NCBI GenBank assembly: GCA_900554335.1
Contig: USGT01000006.1
Location: forward strand, 1 to 64,000
DNA: 64,000 nt
DNA from: an uncultured Oscillospiraceae bacterium
GTDB lineage: Bacteria; Bacillota; Clostridia; Oscillospirales; Acutalibacteraceae
Direction of reading: 5' to 3'
The notes beneath the pieces are model-generated. The model was not told where the DNA came from, searched no databases, and was given only the letters and a program-made list of their open reading frames with translations. Numbering within the stretch: position 1 is the first letter of the stretch; each line of letters begins with the position of its first letter. Made by a program: the position numbers and the translations under genes. Of the stretch, positions 25,231 through 33,201 are shown in pieces.

Positions 25231-25382
25231 CGTTTTTCAACCTCATTTTTGAAATTTTTGAATTTGCTTTCTTAAAATTATATTTTGCAAAATTTGCCGT
25301 TATAAATAAAACCTTTGAAATTTTTCTCGTAGTCTATTATACTATACTTTTGTATTTTATAAATAGTTAGGAGTAAGAAAAT

Positions 25383-25796
25383 TTGGATTTTATTGAAAAT
25401 TTAATAACCGAAGCTATAAATTCTAGAGAAAAAGCATACACTCCTTATTCAAATTTTAAAGTAGGAGCGGCGCTTTTAACTTTTGACGGAAAAATCTACG
25501 GAGGGTGCAACATTGAGTGCGCTTCTTACCCTGTTTGCAACTGCGCTGAAAGAACGGCTCTTTTCAAAGCTGTTTATGACGGCCATAAGAAGTTCAAAGC
25601 AATTGCAGTCGTTGGCGGAAAAGACGGCGAAGAGCTTAGTTCATACTGCCCGCCATGCGGAATGTGCAGGCAGGCGCTTCGTGAATTTTGCATCCCTGAA
25701 GATTTTAAAGTGATTTTAGCGGTGAGCACGAAAGACTTTAAAGTTTACACTCTAAATGACCTTTTGCCGCAAAGCTTCGGCCCGGATAATCTTTAA
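25383..25796 (+). CDS. cdd: Cytidine deaminase
   Basis: 137-residue zinc enzyme that deaminates cytidine to uridine in pyrimidine salvage. The zinc and catalytic motifs are CNCAERTALFKA (Cys plus Glu) and PPCGMCRQAL. The substrate segment AYTPYSNFKVGAAL is intact. The TTG start follows TAGGAG. An operon with the split transketolase 20 bases downstream is likely, linking nucleoside salvage to pentose phosphate. Confidence 0.96.
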   Translation: MDFIENLITEAINSREKAYTPYSNFKVGAALLTFDGKIYGGCNIECASYPVCNCAERTALFKAVYDGHKKFKAIAVVGGKDGEELSSYCPPCGMCRQALREFCIPEDFKVILAVSTKDFKVYTLNDLLPQSFGPDNL

Positions 25797-25816
25797 TTAA
25801 GTAGGAGGAAATTAAA

Positions 25817-26641
25817 TTGAACCTTGAAAATAAATGCCTTGAAATAAGAAAGAATATTCTTTTGGAAATCGGCACGCTCGGAGTAGGGCACATCGGAGGA
25901 AGCCTTTCGATGGTTGAACTACTTGCCGTGCTTTATTACAAACACATGAATGTTGACCCAAAAAACCCGAAAAAAGAAGGAAGAGACCGTTTAATCGTTT
26001 CGAAAGGCCACAGCGGCCCGGCTGTTTATGCCGTTCTTGCAAGCATGGGTTACTTCCCGCAAGAGTGGCTCAAAACCCTTAACAAACCTGGAACGAATCT
26101 TCCAAGCCACTGCGACATGAACCGCACCCCAGGGATTGACATGACAACGGGTTCGCTCGGCCAGGGCTTTTCTTGCGCTGTGGGAATTGCTCTTGCTTCG
26201 AAGCTTAAAAACGACGGAGCTAAAATTTACACAGTAATCGGCGATGGCGAATCTCAAGAAGGCCAAATTTGGGAAGCTGCGATGTTTGCATCTCATAAAA
26301 AGCTTAGCAATTTGATTGCTTTCACGGATTACAATAAACTCCAGCTTGACGGCAAAACCGAAGATATCTGCTCGATTGAGCCTTTGGCTGACAAATGGCG
26401 CGCTTTCGGCTGGAATGTCATCGAAGTTAAAAACGGCAACTCTTGCGAAGAGATTGACAAGGCTATAACCTTTGCGAAAAGCTCAAATTTGCCAACGATG
26501 ATAATTCTTCACACCGTTAAAGGCCACGGAATAAGCTTTGCGGAAAATGCCGGAGTTAAAAACCACAGCATGACCGTGAGCAAAGAAATGTTTGAGCAAG
26601 GCTTAAAAGAATTGGAGGAAAAAACCAGTGGAAATGCGTGA
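25817..26641 (+). CDS. Transketolase, N-terminal (thiamine diphosphate-binding) subunit
   Basis: 274 residues. Motifs GHIGGSLSMVELL, SKGHSGPAVYAVL and the ThDP-binding GDGESQEGQIWEA to YNKLQLDG. Transketolase is split into two genes, as common in Clostridia and archaea. Start TTG with GGAGGAA upstream. The 3' end overlaps the C-terminal subunit by 14 bases, so the two are coupled. Confidence 0.95.
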   Translation: MNLENKCLEIRKNILLEIGTLGVGHIGGSLSMVELLAVLYYKHMNVDPKNPKKEGRDRLIVSKGHSGPAVYAVLASMGYFPQEWLKTLNKPGTNLPSHCDMNRTPGIDMTTGSLGQGFSCAVGIALASKLKNDGAKIYTVIGDGESQEGQIWEAAMFASHKKLSNLIAFTDYNKLQLDGKTEDICSIEPLADKWRAFGWNVIEVKNGNSCEEIDKAITFAKSSNLPTMIILHTVKGHGISFAENAGVKNHSMTVSKEMFEQGLKELEEKTSGNA

Positions 26642-27557
26642 ACTGATTTCAAAAGAACTTGAAAATGAAATGAGAAAAAATGAAAATATAGTTGTGCTTA
26701 ATGCCGATTTAGCCAAACCAAACGGCTTTGGAAATTTAAGCGAAATCTTCCCTGAAAGGTGCATAAACGTTGGCATTGCTGAGCAAAATATGGCTTCAAT
26801 TGCTGCAGGAATGAGCAGCTACGGAATGATGCCTTTTATTTGCACGTTTACTCCGTTTGCAACCCGCAGAATCTGCGACCAAATTGCTATTTCGATTTGT
26901 TATGCAAATCAAAATGTTAAAATCATAGGAACTGACCCGGGAATAAGCGCGGAATATAACGGCGGAACTCACATGAGCGTTGAAGATATCGGCGTGCTTA
27001 GAAGCATCCCGAATATAGTTATCTTCGAGCCTGCGGATAATGCCCAGCTTAAGTATTTGTTCCCGCAAATTCTTGCTTACAAAGGCCCGCTTTACATCAG
27101 AATGTTCCGCAAGAGCACTCCTGATATTTTCGGTGAAGATGAAACTTTTGATCTTTTTAAAGCCAAGACTATCAAAGAAGGCAAAGACATAAGCATTTTC
27201 TGCTCGGGAATAATGGTTGAGGAAACTTTGAAGGCGAATGAAATTCTTGAAAAAGAAGGCATTAACGCTGAAATAATAAATATTCACACGATTAAACCAA
27301 TCGACAGAGAAGCAGTTATAAACTCAGTTTCGAAAACCGGTGCAGCTCTTGTGGCTGAAAATCACAATGTAATAGGCGGCCTTGGTTCTGCAGTTGCTGA
27401 GGTTCTTTGCCAAAGCGTCCCTGCTCCGGTTGAGTTCGTTGGAATCAAAGACGTTTTCGGCCAGGTTGGAAAGATGCCGTATCTTAAAGAAACTTACGAA
27501 ATGACAGCGCAAGACATTGCCAAGCAAGCCAAAAAATGCATTCAAAGAAAAAAATAA
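26628..27557 (+). CDS. Transketolase, C-terminal (pyrimidine-binding) subunit
   Basis: 309 residues. Motifs: NVGIAEQNMASIAAGMSSYG (the cofactor-activating Glu), MPFICTFTPFATRR, and a C-terminal swivel domain from about residue 190. GTG at 26628 has GGAGG 9 bases upstream; ATG 26634 is possible. It pairs with the preceding subunit to move two-carbon units between sugar phosphates. A terminator follows. Confidence 0.95.
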   Translation: MEMRELISKELENEMRKNENIVVLNADLAKPNGFGNLSEIFPERCINVGIAEQNMASIAAGMSSYGMMPFICTFTPFATRRICDQIAISICYANQNVKIIGTDPGISAEYNGGTHMSVEDIGVLRSIPNIVIFEPADNAQLKYLFPQILAYKGPLYIRMFRKSTPDIFGEDETFDLFKAKTIKEGKDISIFCSGIMVEETLKANEILEKEGINAEIINIHTIKPIDREAVINSVSKTGAALVAENHNVIGGLGSAVAEVLCQSVPAPVEFVGIKDVFGQVGKMPYLKETYEMTAQDIAKQAKKCIQRKK

Positions 27558-27566
27558 TAAAATTTT

Positions 27567-27596
27567 GCTCATAACCTTTGTGGCTATGAGCTTTTT
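27567..27596. terminator. Terminator after the transketolase operon
   Basis: GCTCATA pairs with TATGAGC, then TTTTT. A-rich on the other side, so it may also serve bofA, which is convergent. Confidence 0.85.
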
Positions 27597-27610
27597 ATAT
27601 TTATGATTAA

Positions 27611-27865
27611 TTATTTTAAAATTGAATTCAAAACTAGCATTGTTCCTATTCCTGGCAGGCCGAAAATTGCCGAAACCCCTGCCGTTACTAAATTTAAAGG
27701 AAGCGAGAAACCTGTTAATGCCGAAAGGCTTTCGAGTATAACCAGCGAAATAACGCCGCTTGCCGTGCTGAAAACAGACTTTACTACCGGGTGCTTGGCT
27801 TTTAAAATTATGTTTATTAAAAAAAGTATGATCACAGGAATTACGGCTAGAAAAATTTTGTTCAT
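27611..27865 (-). CDS. bofA: Pro-sigma-K processing inhibitor BofA family protein
   Basis: 84-residue protein with two membrane segments and the family end TGFSLPLNLVTAGVSAIFGLPG. In Bacillus, BofA holds the SpoIVFB protease inactive in the outer forespore membrane until the sigma-K checkpoint is passed. It starts 1 base after the DUF2508 gene, preserving the yaaL-bofA pair known from Bacillus. Confidence 0.9.
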   Translation of the reverse strand: MNKIFLAVIPVIILFLINIILKAKHPVVKSVFSTASGVISLVILESLSALTGFSLPLNLVTAGVSAIFGLPGIGTMLVLNSILK

Positions 27866-27866
27866 T

Positions 27867-28115
27867 TTAATTCTCCTTACTTAAACTTGGCTCCAAAAGC
27901 TTCATTTTGCTTATGAGGTGCCGGTATCTTGCGTTTAAAACTTCGCGCTGCAAAATGCACGCTTCAATTAAGTCGCTTTCAATTTCCATTTGAAACCACA
28001 TGTTTGTTTTTTCAAGTTCTGTGTAAATTTTATTTATTTCATCTTTGATTTTTTGAGCGTCAGGGTTTATTTCAGGGCTTGTTTTTTTGAAAATTTTAAT
28101 CATTTGTGTGTTCAC
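27867..28115 (-). CDS. DUF2508 (YaaL-like) family protein
   Basis: 82 residues, soluble and helical: EINKIYTELEKTNMWFQMEI, then SDLIEACILQREVLNARYRHLI, which matches the family's paired helices. Function unknown. Its linkage to bofA is conserved across spore formers. Confidence 0.82.
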   Translation of the reverse strand: MNTQMIKIFKKTSPEINPDAQKIKDEINKIYTELEKTNMWFQMEIESDLIEACILQREVLNARYRHLISKMKLLEPSLSKEN

Positions 28116-28239
28116 ATTCCTTTTTAAATATCTATGCCAAGCATTTTGAATTTATGATTAATACATTTTATTCATAGTTCACTTAATGTCAAGAATTTTT
28201 TGGTTTAAAAAATGCAAAACAGAAAAATGTTAGCATAGG

Positions 28240-28268
28240 TTTACTTTTTTGAAAAAATAAAGTATAAT
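28240..28268 (+). promoter_or_regulatory. Promoter of the feoAB operon
   Basis: TTTACT (weak -35, 28240-28245), a 17-base spacer and perfect TATAAT at 28263-28268. An iron-responsive operator for the operon's DtxR-type protein would be expected here, but I cannot mark one with confidence. Confidence 0.6.
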
Positions 28269-28325
28269 ATTTTTATAAACAAAATTATATTTATTTAAAT
28301 GAAAATTAAGGGATGTGTTATAAAA

Positions 28326-30668
28326 ATGAAAAGCTTAGGCGATATGTCTTGCGGGGAAGAGGGGATTATCAAAAAAGTTGGCAGTAATGGTTCGCTGCGC
28401 CGCAGGATGATTGACATGGGCATGACTCCAGGCGCTAAAGTGAAGCTTATCAAGTATGCTCCTGCGGGTGACCCAATTGAAATAAAACTTCATGATTACA
28501 AACTGAGCATAAGAAAATCTGAAGCAAAAGAGATTGAAATTTGCCAAAGTAGCGAAGAAGCCAAAAAATTAAGTGCTAAACTTGAAGAAAGAAAATTTGG
28601 CTTGAAAGAGCACGTTTTGACTGCTCCTATAATAAAAAACGACGAGGATTATTCTCGCACTTACAAGGTTGCTTTGGTTGGCAACCCGAACAGCGGCAAA
28701 ACAACGCTTTTTAATAAATTAACCGGCAGCTATCAATATGTTGGAAACTGGCCCGGCGTAACGGTTGAAAGAAAAGAAGGAAAAATAAAAGGAATTGGCG
28801 ATGATATTAGCCTCGTTGATCTCCCTGGCGTTTATTCGCTTTCGCCTTATTCACCTGAAGAGGTTGTTACAAGGAACTACATTATAAATGAATCGCCAGA
28901 TGTTATAATAAACATTTTGGATTCAACCAATTTAGAAAGAAATCTTTATTTAACCACCCAGCTTTTGGAGCTTGACTGCAAAATGATTTTGGTTCTTAAC
29001 ATGACCGATTTGCTCAAAAACAAAAGAATTGATTACAAAGAGCTTGAAAAGCGCTTGGGAGTGCCTGTTGTTGCAGTTTCTGCCGGTAAAAACAAAGGAA
29101 TTGAAAAACTCCTCGAATGCCTTTCGCTTTCGGTTAAGCGTGGTAGTTTCGTTCGCGGAAGCAGCAGTATTTATTCTGAAAAAGTTGAAAATTCTCTTGA
29201 AAAAATCGACAAAATTTTAAACGAAGGCAACGCTTACGTTTTTAGCAGCAGGTTTAAAACTGTTAAGGCTTTCGAAGGCGATTGCATTGTGCTTGAAAGC
29301 TACAAACTTTCGAAAGATAAACTTAACGAAATAGAAAAAATCAGGAATGACGTGAGCAAATCTCTCGGCAAAGAAAAAGATACTATAATTCCTGAGGAGA
29401 GATACACATATATCTACGACCTTTGCCAAAGAGCTATAAAAAATTTGAAACCCGAAAGCACTATGACGTTTTCGGAAAGAATCGATAAAATTTTAACAGG
29501 CAAATTCACTGCGTTTCCTTGCTTTTTGTTTTTAATTCTTTCGATTTTTTACCTCACTTTTGGCCCGCTTGGGGTTACGCTTAAAAACATTTGCGAAGAT
29601 TTCATCAATACGCAAACTCAAGGCATGGTTCTTAGCATTTTGAATTACATAGGTGTTTCGCCGTGGCTGAAAAGTTTAGTCGTGGATTCCATTATAAAAG
29701 GCGTTGGAGCGGTTATTTCGTTTTTGCCGCAAATTGTGCTGCTTTTCACGCTTCTTTCGCTTCTTGAAGATTGCGGATACATGGCAAGGGCTGCGTTTAT
29801 TATGGATAGGCCAATGAGGAAAATCGGCCTTTCAGGCAAGGCGTTCGTGCCGATGATAATGGGTTTCGGGTGCACTGTTCCTGCGGTTTTGGGCAGCAAA
29901 ATTCTTGAAAGCAAGAAAGACAAAAACTTAGTTATATTTTTGATTCCGTTTATGTCTTGCAGCGCGAAGATGCCGCTTTACTTGCTTTTTGCTTCAACAT
30001 TCTTCCCGAATCATCAAACTCTGGTTTTGTTTTCTCTGTATGGTTTCGGCGTTGTTTGCGCCTGCCTTACGGCGCTTCTTTTCAAAGACACCGTTTTCAA
30101 AGGCGAGGAGTCTCCTTTCATAATGGAAGTGCCGGATTACAAATGGCCGTCGTTTAAAAACGTTAGGCTCAGCGTTTGGGACAGAACAAAAGACTTCATC
30201 GAAAGAGCTGGAACTGTCATTTTGATTGCAACTGTTGTTGTTTGGTTTTTGCAATATTTTGGCCCTGATTTCAAAGCTGTTTCGGATAATTCCCAGAGTA
30301 TTCTTGCGAAAATTGGCCAGGTTATTGCTCCTGCGTTTGAAATTTGCGGCTTTGGCAACTGGGAAGTCAGCGTTTCGCTTGTTACCGGGCTTATGGCTAA
30401 AGAATCTATCGTTAGCACGCTTTCAGTTCTTTATGCCGGAAGCGGCGAGCTAAGCGAAGTTTTGAGCCACAGCTTTAGCCTTGCGAGTGCAATTTCGTTT
30501 TTGGTTTTCGCGCTTTTGTATACTCCGTGCGTTGCTGCGGTTTCAGCGATTTACAAAGAATACGAAGACAAAAAATTGGCTATTTTCTCGGTTCTTTATC
30601 AGCTCTTGGTGGCTTACTTTATGTCCGCGCTTGTTTACCAGTTTTTAACTCTTTTTAGAGTAGCTTAA
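28326..30668 (+). CDS. feoB: Fused FeoA-FeoB ferrous iron transporter
   Basis: About 780 residues. Residues 1-75 are a FeoA SH3-like domain (SLRRRMIDMGMTPGAKVKLI). The G domain follows: P-loop GNPNSGKTTLFN (G1), DLPGVYSLSPYSPEE (G3), NMTD (G4). The transporter membrane region has Gate motifs with conserved Cys (GFGCTVPAVLG, FMSCSAKMPLY). ATG 28326 matches the FeoA start; the in-frame ATG 28299 has no binding site. GTP-dependent Fe(II) uptake under anaerobic conditions. It heads an operon that includes a FeoB-associated protein and a DtxR-type regulator. Confidence 0.95.
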   Translation: MKSLGDMSCGEEGIIKKVGSNGSLRRRMIDMGMTPGAKVKLIKYAPAGDPIEIKLHDYKLSIRKSEAKEIEICQSSEEAKKLSAKLEERKFGLKEHVLTAPIIKNDEDYSRTYKVALVGNPNSGKTTLFNKLTGSYQYVGNWPGVTVERKEGKIKGIGDDISLVDLPGVYSLSPYSPEEVVTRNYIINESPDVIINILDSTNLERNLYLTTQLLELDCKMILVLNMTDLLKNKRIDYKELEKRLGVPVVAVSAGKNKGIEKLLECLSLSVKRGSFVRGSSSIYSEKVENSLEKIDKILNEGNAYVFSSRFKTVKAFEGDCIVLESYKLSKDKLNEIEKIRNDVSKSLGKEKDTIIPEERYTYIYDLCQRAIKNLKPESTMTFSERIDKILTGKFTAFPCFLFLILSIFYLTFGPLGVTLKNICEDFINTQTQGMVLSILNYIGVSPWLKSLVVDSIIKGVGAVISFLPQIVLLFTLLSLLEDCGYMARAAFIMDRPMRKIGLSGKAFVPMIMGFGCTVPAVLGSKILESKKDKNLVIFLIPFMSCSAKMPLYLLFASTFFPNHQTLVLFSLYGFGVVCACLTALLFKDTVFKGEESPFIMEVPDYKWPSFKNVRLSVWDRTKDFIERAGTVILIATVVVWFLQYFGPDFKAVSDNSQSILAKIGQVIAPAFEICGFGNWEVSVSLVTGLMAKESIVSTLSVLYAGSGELSEVLSHSFSLASAISFLVFALLYTPCVAAVSAIYKEYEDKKLAIFSVLYQLLVAYFMSALVYQFLTLFRVA

Positions 30669-30686
30669 AAAAGAGAGGTTATTAAA

Positions 30687-31328
30687 TTGAAGTATGATTG
30701 CGTTATTTTTGATTTAGATGGCACTCTCATTGATAATTCCGCCGGAATTTGCAGTTCTATTGCTAAATTCTTACCGAAGTTTGGAATTTCAGGCGTTAGC
30801 GAAGAGGAAATCCGCCCGATGTTTAAAGATTGCACCAGGAGCATTTTGAAAAATCATTTTAATTTCGAGGGCGAGAAACTTGAAAACGCAATGAAAATTC
30901 ACAGGAATTACATGAAAACCGAGGGCCTTTTTAAAGTCAAGCTTTATGGCGGCGTCACTGAGCTTCTTGAATTTCTTAAATCAAACGGCGTTATAATCGC
31001 TGTGGCAACCTTGAAAAATGAATTCGTTGCAAATGAGATTTTGAAAAATTTGAATATTTTGCATTTTTTCAGTGCGGTTTATGGCCAAGATGATGCCGAG
31101 AGCTTTGAAAAAGCCGAGATGATTGAAAAAATTAAAAATATGTTTAACCCGAAAAGCGCTATTTTGATTGGCGACTCTTGGGTTGACGGCGAAGCAGCTA
31201 AGAAATCAGGGGTTGATTTTGGCGCTGTTATGTACGGAATGTGTTTCAAAAGCAAAAGCGAAGCCGAGTCTTTTGGCCCTGTGTTTTCGTGCGAAAATGT
31301 TTATGAAATAAAAGATAATCTTAAATAA
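30687..31328 (+). CDS. HAD-superfamily hydrolase (phosphoglycolate phosphatase-like)
   Basis: 213 residues. Motif I DLDGTLIDN, motif II ATLKN and motif III/IV IGDSWVDGEAAKKSG mark a Cof/Gph-type HAD phosphatase with a helical cap. TTG start behind AGAGAGG. It sits inside the iron operon 18 bases after feoB, but the substrate cannot be inferred from sequence. Confidence 0.88.
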   Translation: MKYDCVIFDLDGTLIDNSAGICSSIAKFLPKFGISGVSEEEIRPMFKDCTRSILKNHFNFEGEKLENAMKIHRNYMKTEGLFKVKLYGGVTELLEFLKSNGVIIAVATLKNEFVANEILKNLNILHFFSAVYGQDDAESFEKAEMIEKIKNMFNPKSAILIGDSWVDGEAAKKSGVDFGAVMYGMCFKSKSEAESFGPVFSCENVYEIKDNLK

Positions 31329-31355
31329 AAAAATATTAAAGAAAGGATTTTTAAA

Positions 31356-31523
31356 GTGAATTTAGTAGATATTTTGGTAATTTTATTTTTAGTTGGTTTG
31401 TTTGCAGCTTGGATGGTTTTTAAACGCAAAAAAGCCAAAGAAAACCCGCCTTCAAGATGCGCGGGCTGCGCAAATTTTGGCCTTTGCAGCAAAAAGAAAG
31501 ACAACAGCAAAAGTAAGCGTTAA
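31356..31523 (+). CDS. FeoB-associated Cys-rich membrane protein
   Basis: 55-residue protein beginning with GTG behind GAAAGGA. One N-terminal membrane helix (ILVILFLVGLFAAWMVF) is followed by basic residues and a Cys cluster, CAGCANFGLC. This is the layout of the small FeoB-associated family found next to feoB in Firmicutes, thought to help iron handling at the transporter. It lies between the HAD gene and the DtxR-type gene, all in one direction. Confidence 0.85.
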   Translation: MNLVDILVILFLVGLFAAWMVFKRKKAKENPPSRCAGCANFGLCSKKKDNSKSKR

Positions 31524-31536
31524 AGGAGGGCTTTTT

Positions 31537-31926
31537 ATGGAAAAATGCCTTACCGGCTCTTTGGAAGATTATTTGGAAGTTGTTTATATAATCGAGCAAA
31601 GCGGCAAGGAAGCAAGGCTGACCGATATTGCGAACTTTCTTTCTTTTTCAAAGGCAAGCGTCAGCCGAGCTATCAACACTCTCAAAGCTGAAAATATGGT
31701 TTTGCAAGAAAAATACGGCAAGATTGTTCTCACCGAAAAAGGCAGGAAAATTGCCGCGAATGTTTATGATAGACACAAAATTTTAACAAAGTTTTTCACA
31801 GATATTTTAAAGGTAAGCCCTGAAATTGCCGAAACCGACGCTTGCAGAGCCGAGCATATTTTGAGCAAAGAGACTCTTTTGAGCATAGAAAAGTTTTTAA
31901 AAACAGGAGGAAATAATATTGAATAA
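31537..31926 (+). CDS. DtxR/MntR-family metal-dependent transcriptional repressor
   Basis: 129 residues from ATG 31537 (AAAGGAGGG upstream). The winged helix (DYLEVVYIIEQSGKEARLTD, then FSKASVSRAINTL) precedes the metal-binding and dimerisation domain. That domain has DRHKILTKFF, the Cys-x-x-Glu-His segment CRAEHILS and the late ETLLSIEKFL. The C-terminal SH3-like domain of classical DtxR is absent, as in MntR. Probably the iron or manganese sensor controlling this feo operon. It overlaps rlmB by 8 bases. Confidence 0.9.
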   Translation: MEKCLTGSLEDYLEVVYIIEQSGKEARLTDIANFLSFSKASVSRAINTLKAENMVLQEKYGKIVLTEKGRKIAANVYDRHKILTKFFTDILKVSPEIAETDACRAEHILSKETLLSIEKFLKTGGNNIE

Positions 31927-32674
31927 CCAGAAGAAATTTTCTAAGAAAAAATCCGAAAACGAATATATAGTAGGCAGGAACGCAGTTAAAGAAGCATTAA
32001 AATCTGGCAGGATAATAGACTGCATCATGATTAGCGAAAATGCAAGAGCCGTTTCTGAAATAATAAACTTGGCAAAAAGCAAAAATATAACAGTTAAAAA
32101 AGTTAATAAATCCGTTTTGGATTCTCTTGGGAATTTTAACCATCAAGGAATAGCTGCATTGGTTGGCGCAAAGGCTTCTTCGAGCATCGACGAAATCTTG
32201 GCTCTTGCTGAAAAACGAAACGAGAAACCTTTCGTTATAATCGCCGATGGAATCGAAGACCCGCATAATCTCGGCGCTATAATAAGAACTGCAGAGTGCG
32301 TTGGCGCTCACGGCGTTATAGTCCCGAAAAGAAGAGCCTCCGGCCTTACTTTGGCCGTTGAAAAATCTTCTGCGGGCGCTTTGGAGCATGTGCTCGTTGC
32401 CAAAGTTAATAATATTTCTTCTGCGATTGACGAGCTTAAAGATAAAGGCTTTTGGATTTACGGCGCTGACATGCTTGGCAAAAACTGGACGAGCGAAGAC
32501 CTAACCGGAGCAGTTGGAATCGTTGTTGGCTCCGAGGGAAGAGGAATAAGCGGGAATGTTAGAAAAAAATGCGATTTCATTCTTTCTCTTCCAATGAAAG
32601 GCAAAGTCAATTCGCTTAATGCTTCGGTTGCTGCTGGAGTTTTAATGTATGAAGTTTGCAGGCAAAGGCTTTAA
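31919..32674 (+). CDS. rlmB: TrmH/SpoU-family rRNA 2'-O-methyltransferase (RlmB-like)
   Basis: 251 residues. The N-terminal substrate-binding domain includes EYIVGRNAVKEAL. The SPOUT knot motifs are DGIEDPHNLGAIIRTAEC, GIVVGSEGRGIS and LPMKGKVNSLNASVAAGV. It would methylate a guanosine of 23S rRNA. TTG start behind AGGAGGAAAT. Overlaps the regulator gene, though functionally separate. Confidence 0.93.
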   Translation: MNNQKKFSKKKSENEYIVGRNAVKEALKSGRIIDCIMISENARAVSEIINLAKSKNITVKKVNKSVLDSLGNFNHQGIAALVGAKASSSIDEILALAEKRNEKPFVIIADGIEDPHNLGAIIRTAECVGAHGVIVPKRRASGLTLAVEKSSAGALEHVLVAKVNNISSAIDELKDKGFWIYGADMLGKNWTSEDLTGAVGIVVGSEGRGISGNVRKKCDFILSLPMKGKVNSLNASVAAGVLMYEVCRQRL

Positions 32675-33121
32675 TTAGTAAAGTTTCAGCATGTAAACTA
32701 TAAGCCCGTAAATCATCGATGAAATTGTTCCATAAACGATTACAGGTCCGGCCATTATGAACATTTTTGCGCCTATTCCAAAAATGTGGCCTTCGCTTTT
32801 GAATTCAATTGCCGGAGCGGTTATTGAGTTTGAAAAACCTGTGATCGGAACGATTGTTCCGGCGCCTGCGTGCTTTGCGATCGTGCCATACCAGTTTATG
32901 GCTGTTAAAAACGAAGCCACGGCTATCAAAGTGATTGAAGTCCAGGTGCTGGCGTCTTTTTTGCTAAGGCTGAAATTCATCATGTAAATATTGGTCAATG
33001 CTTGGCCCACCGTGCAAATGAAGCCTCCTGAAATAAACGCCATGAAAATGTCTTTCCAGATTGGGCTTGCCGGCGAGCTTTTTCCTGTCATTTGACTGTA
33101 CTGTTTTTTTGAAACTTTCAT
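32675..33121 (-). CDS. spoVAC: Stage V sporulation protein AC
   Basis: 148-residue membrane protein with about four helices and the SpoVAC core TIAKHAGAGTIVPITGFSNS. In Bacillus, SpoVAC is a mechanosensitive part of the dipicolinate channel. It is convergent with rlmB and stands alone here; the usual partners spoVAD and spoVAE do not follow (spoVAE is at 5701). Confidence 0.92.
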   Translation of the reverse strand: MKVSKKQYSQMTGKSSPASPIWKDIFMAFISGGFICTVGQALTNIYMMNFSLSKKDASTWTSITLIAVASFLTAINWYGTIAKHAGAGTIVPITGFSNSITAPAIEFKSEGHIFGIGAKMFIMAGPVIVYGTISSMIYGLIVYMLKLY

Positions 33122-33201
33122 TTTAATATCACATCCTTCTTTTTTATTATTTCCTGCGGTTTTTCTACATATACATTTTGATATTCAAAGGGGAAAATTT
33201 A

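Noticed and set aside
25383..27557. Complete single-chain transketolase
   Set aside because: The two chains are separate genes with overlapping ends and individual start sites; this split form is normal in Clostridia, not a frameshift.
28116..28325. Riboswitch upstream of feoAB
   Set aside because: No conserved aptamer-like pattern or anti-terminator pairing could be seen; only a promoter.
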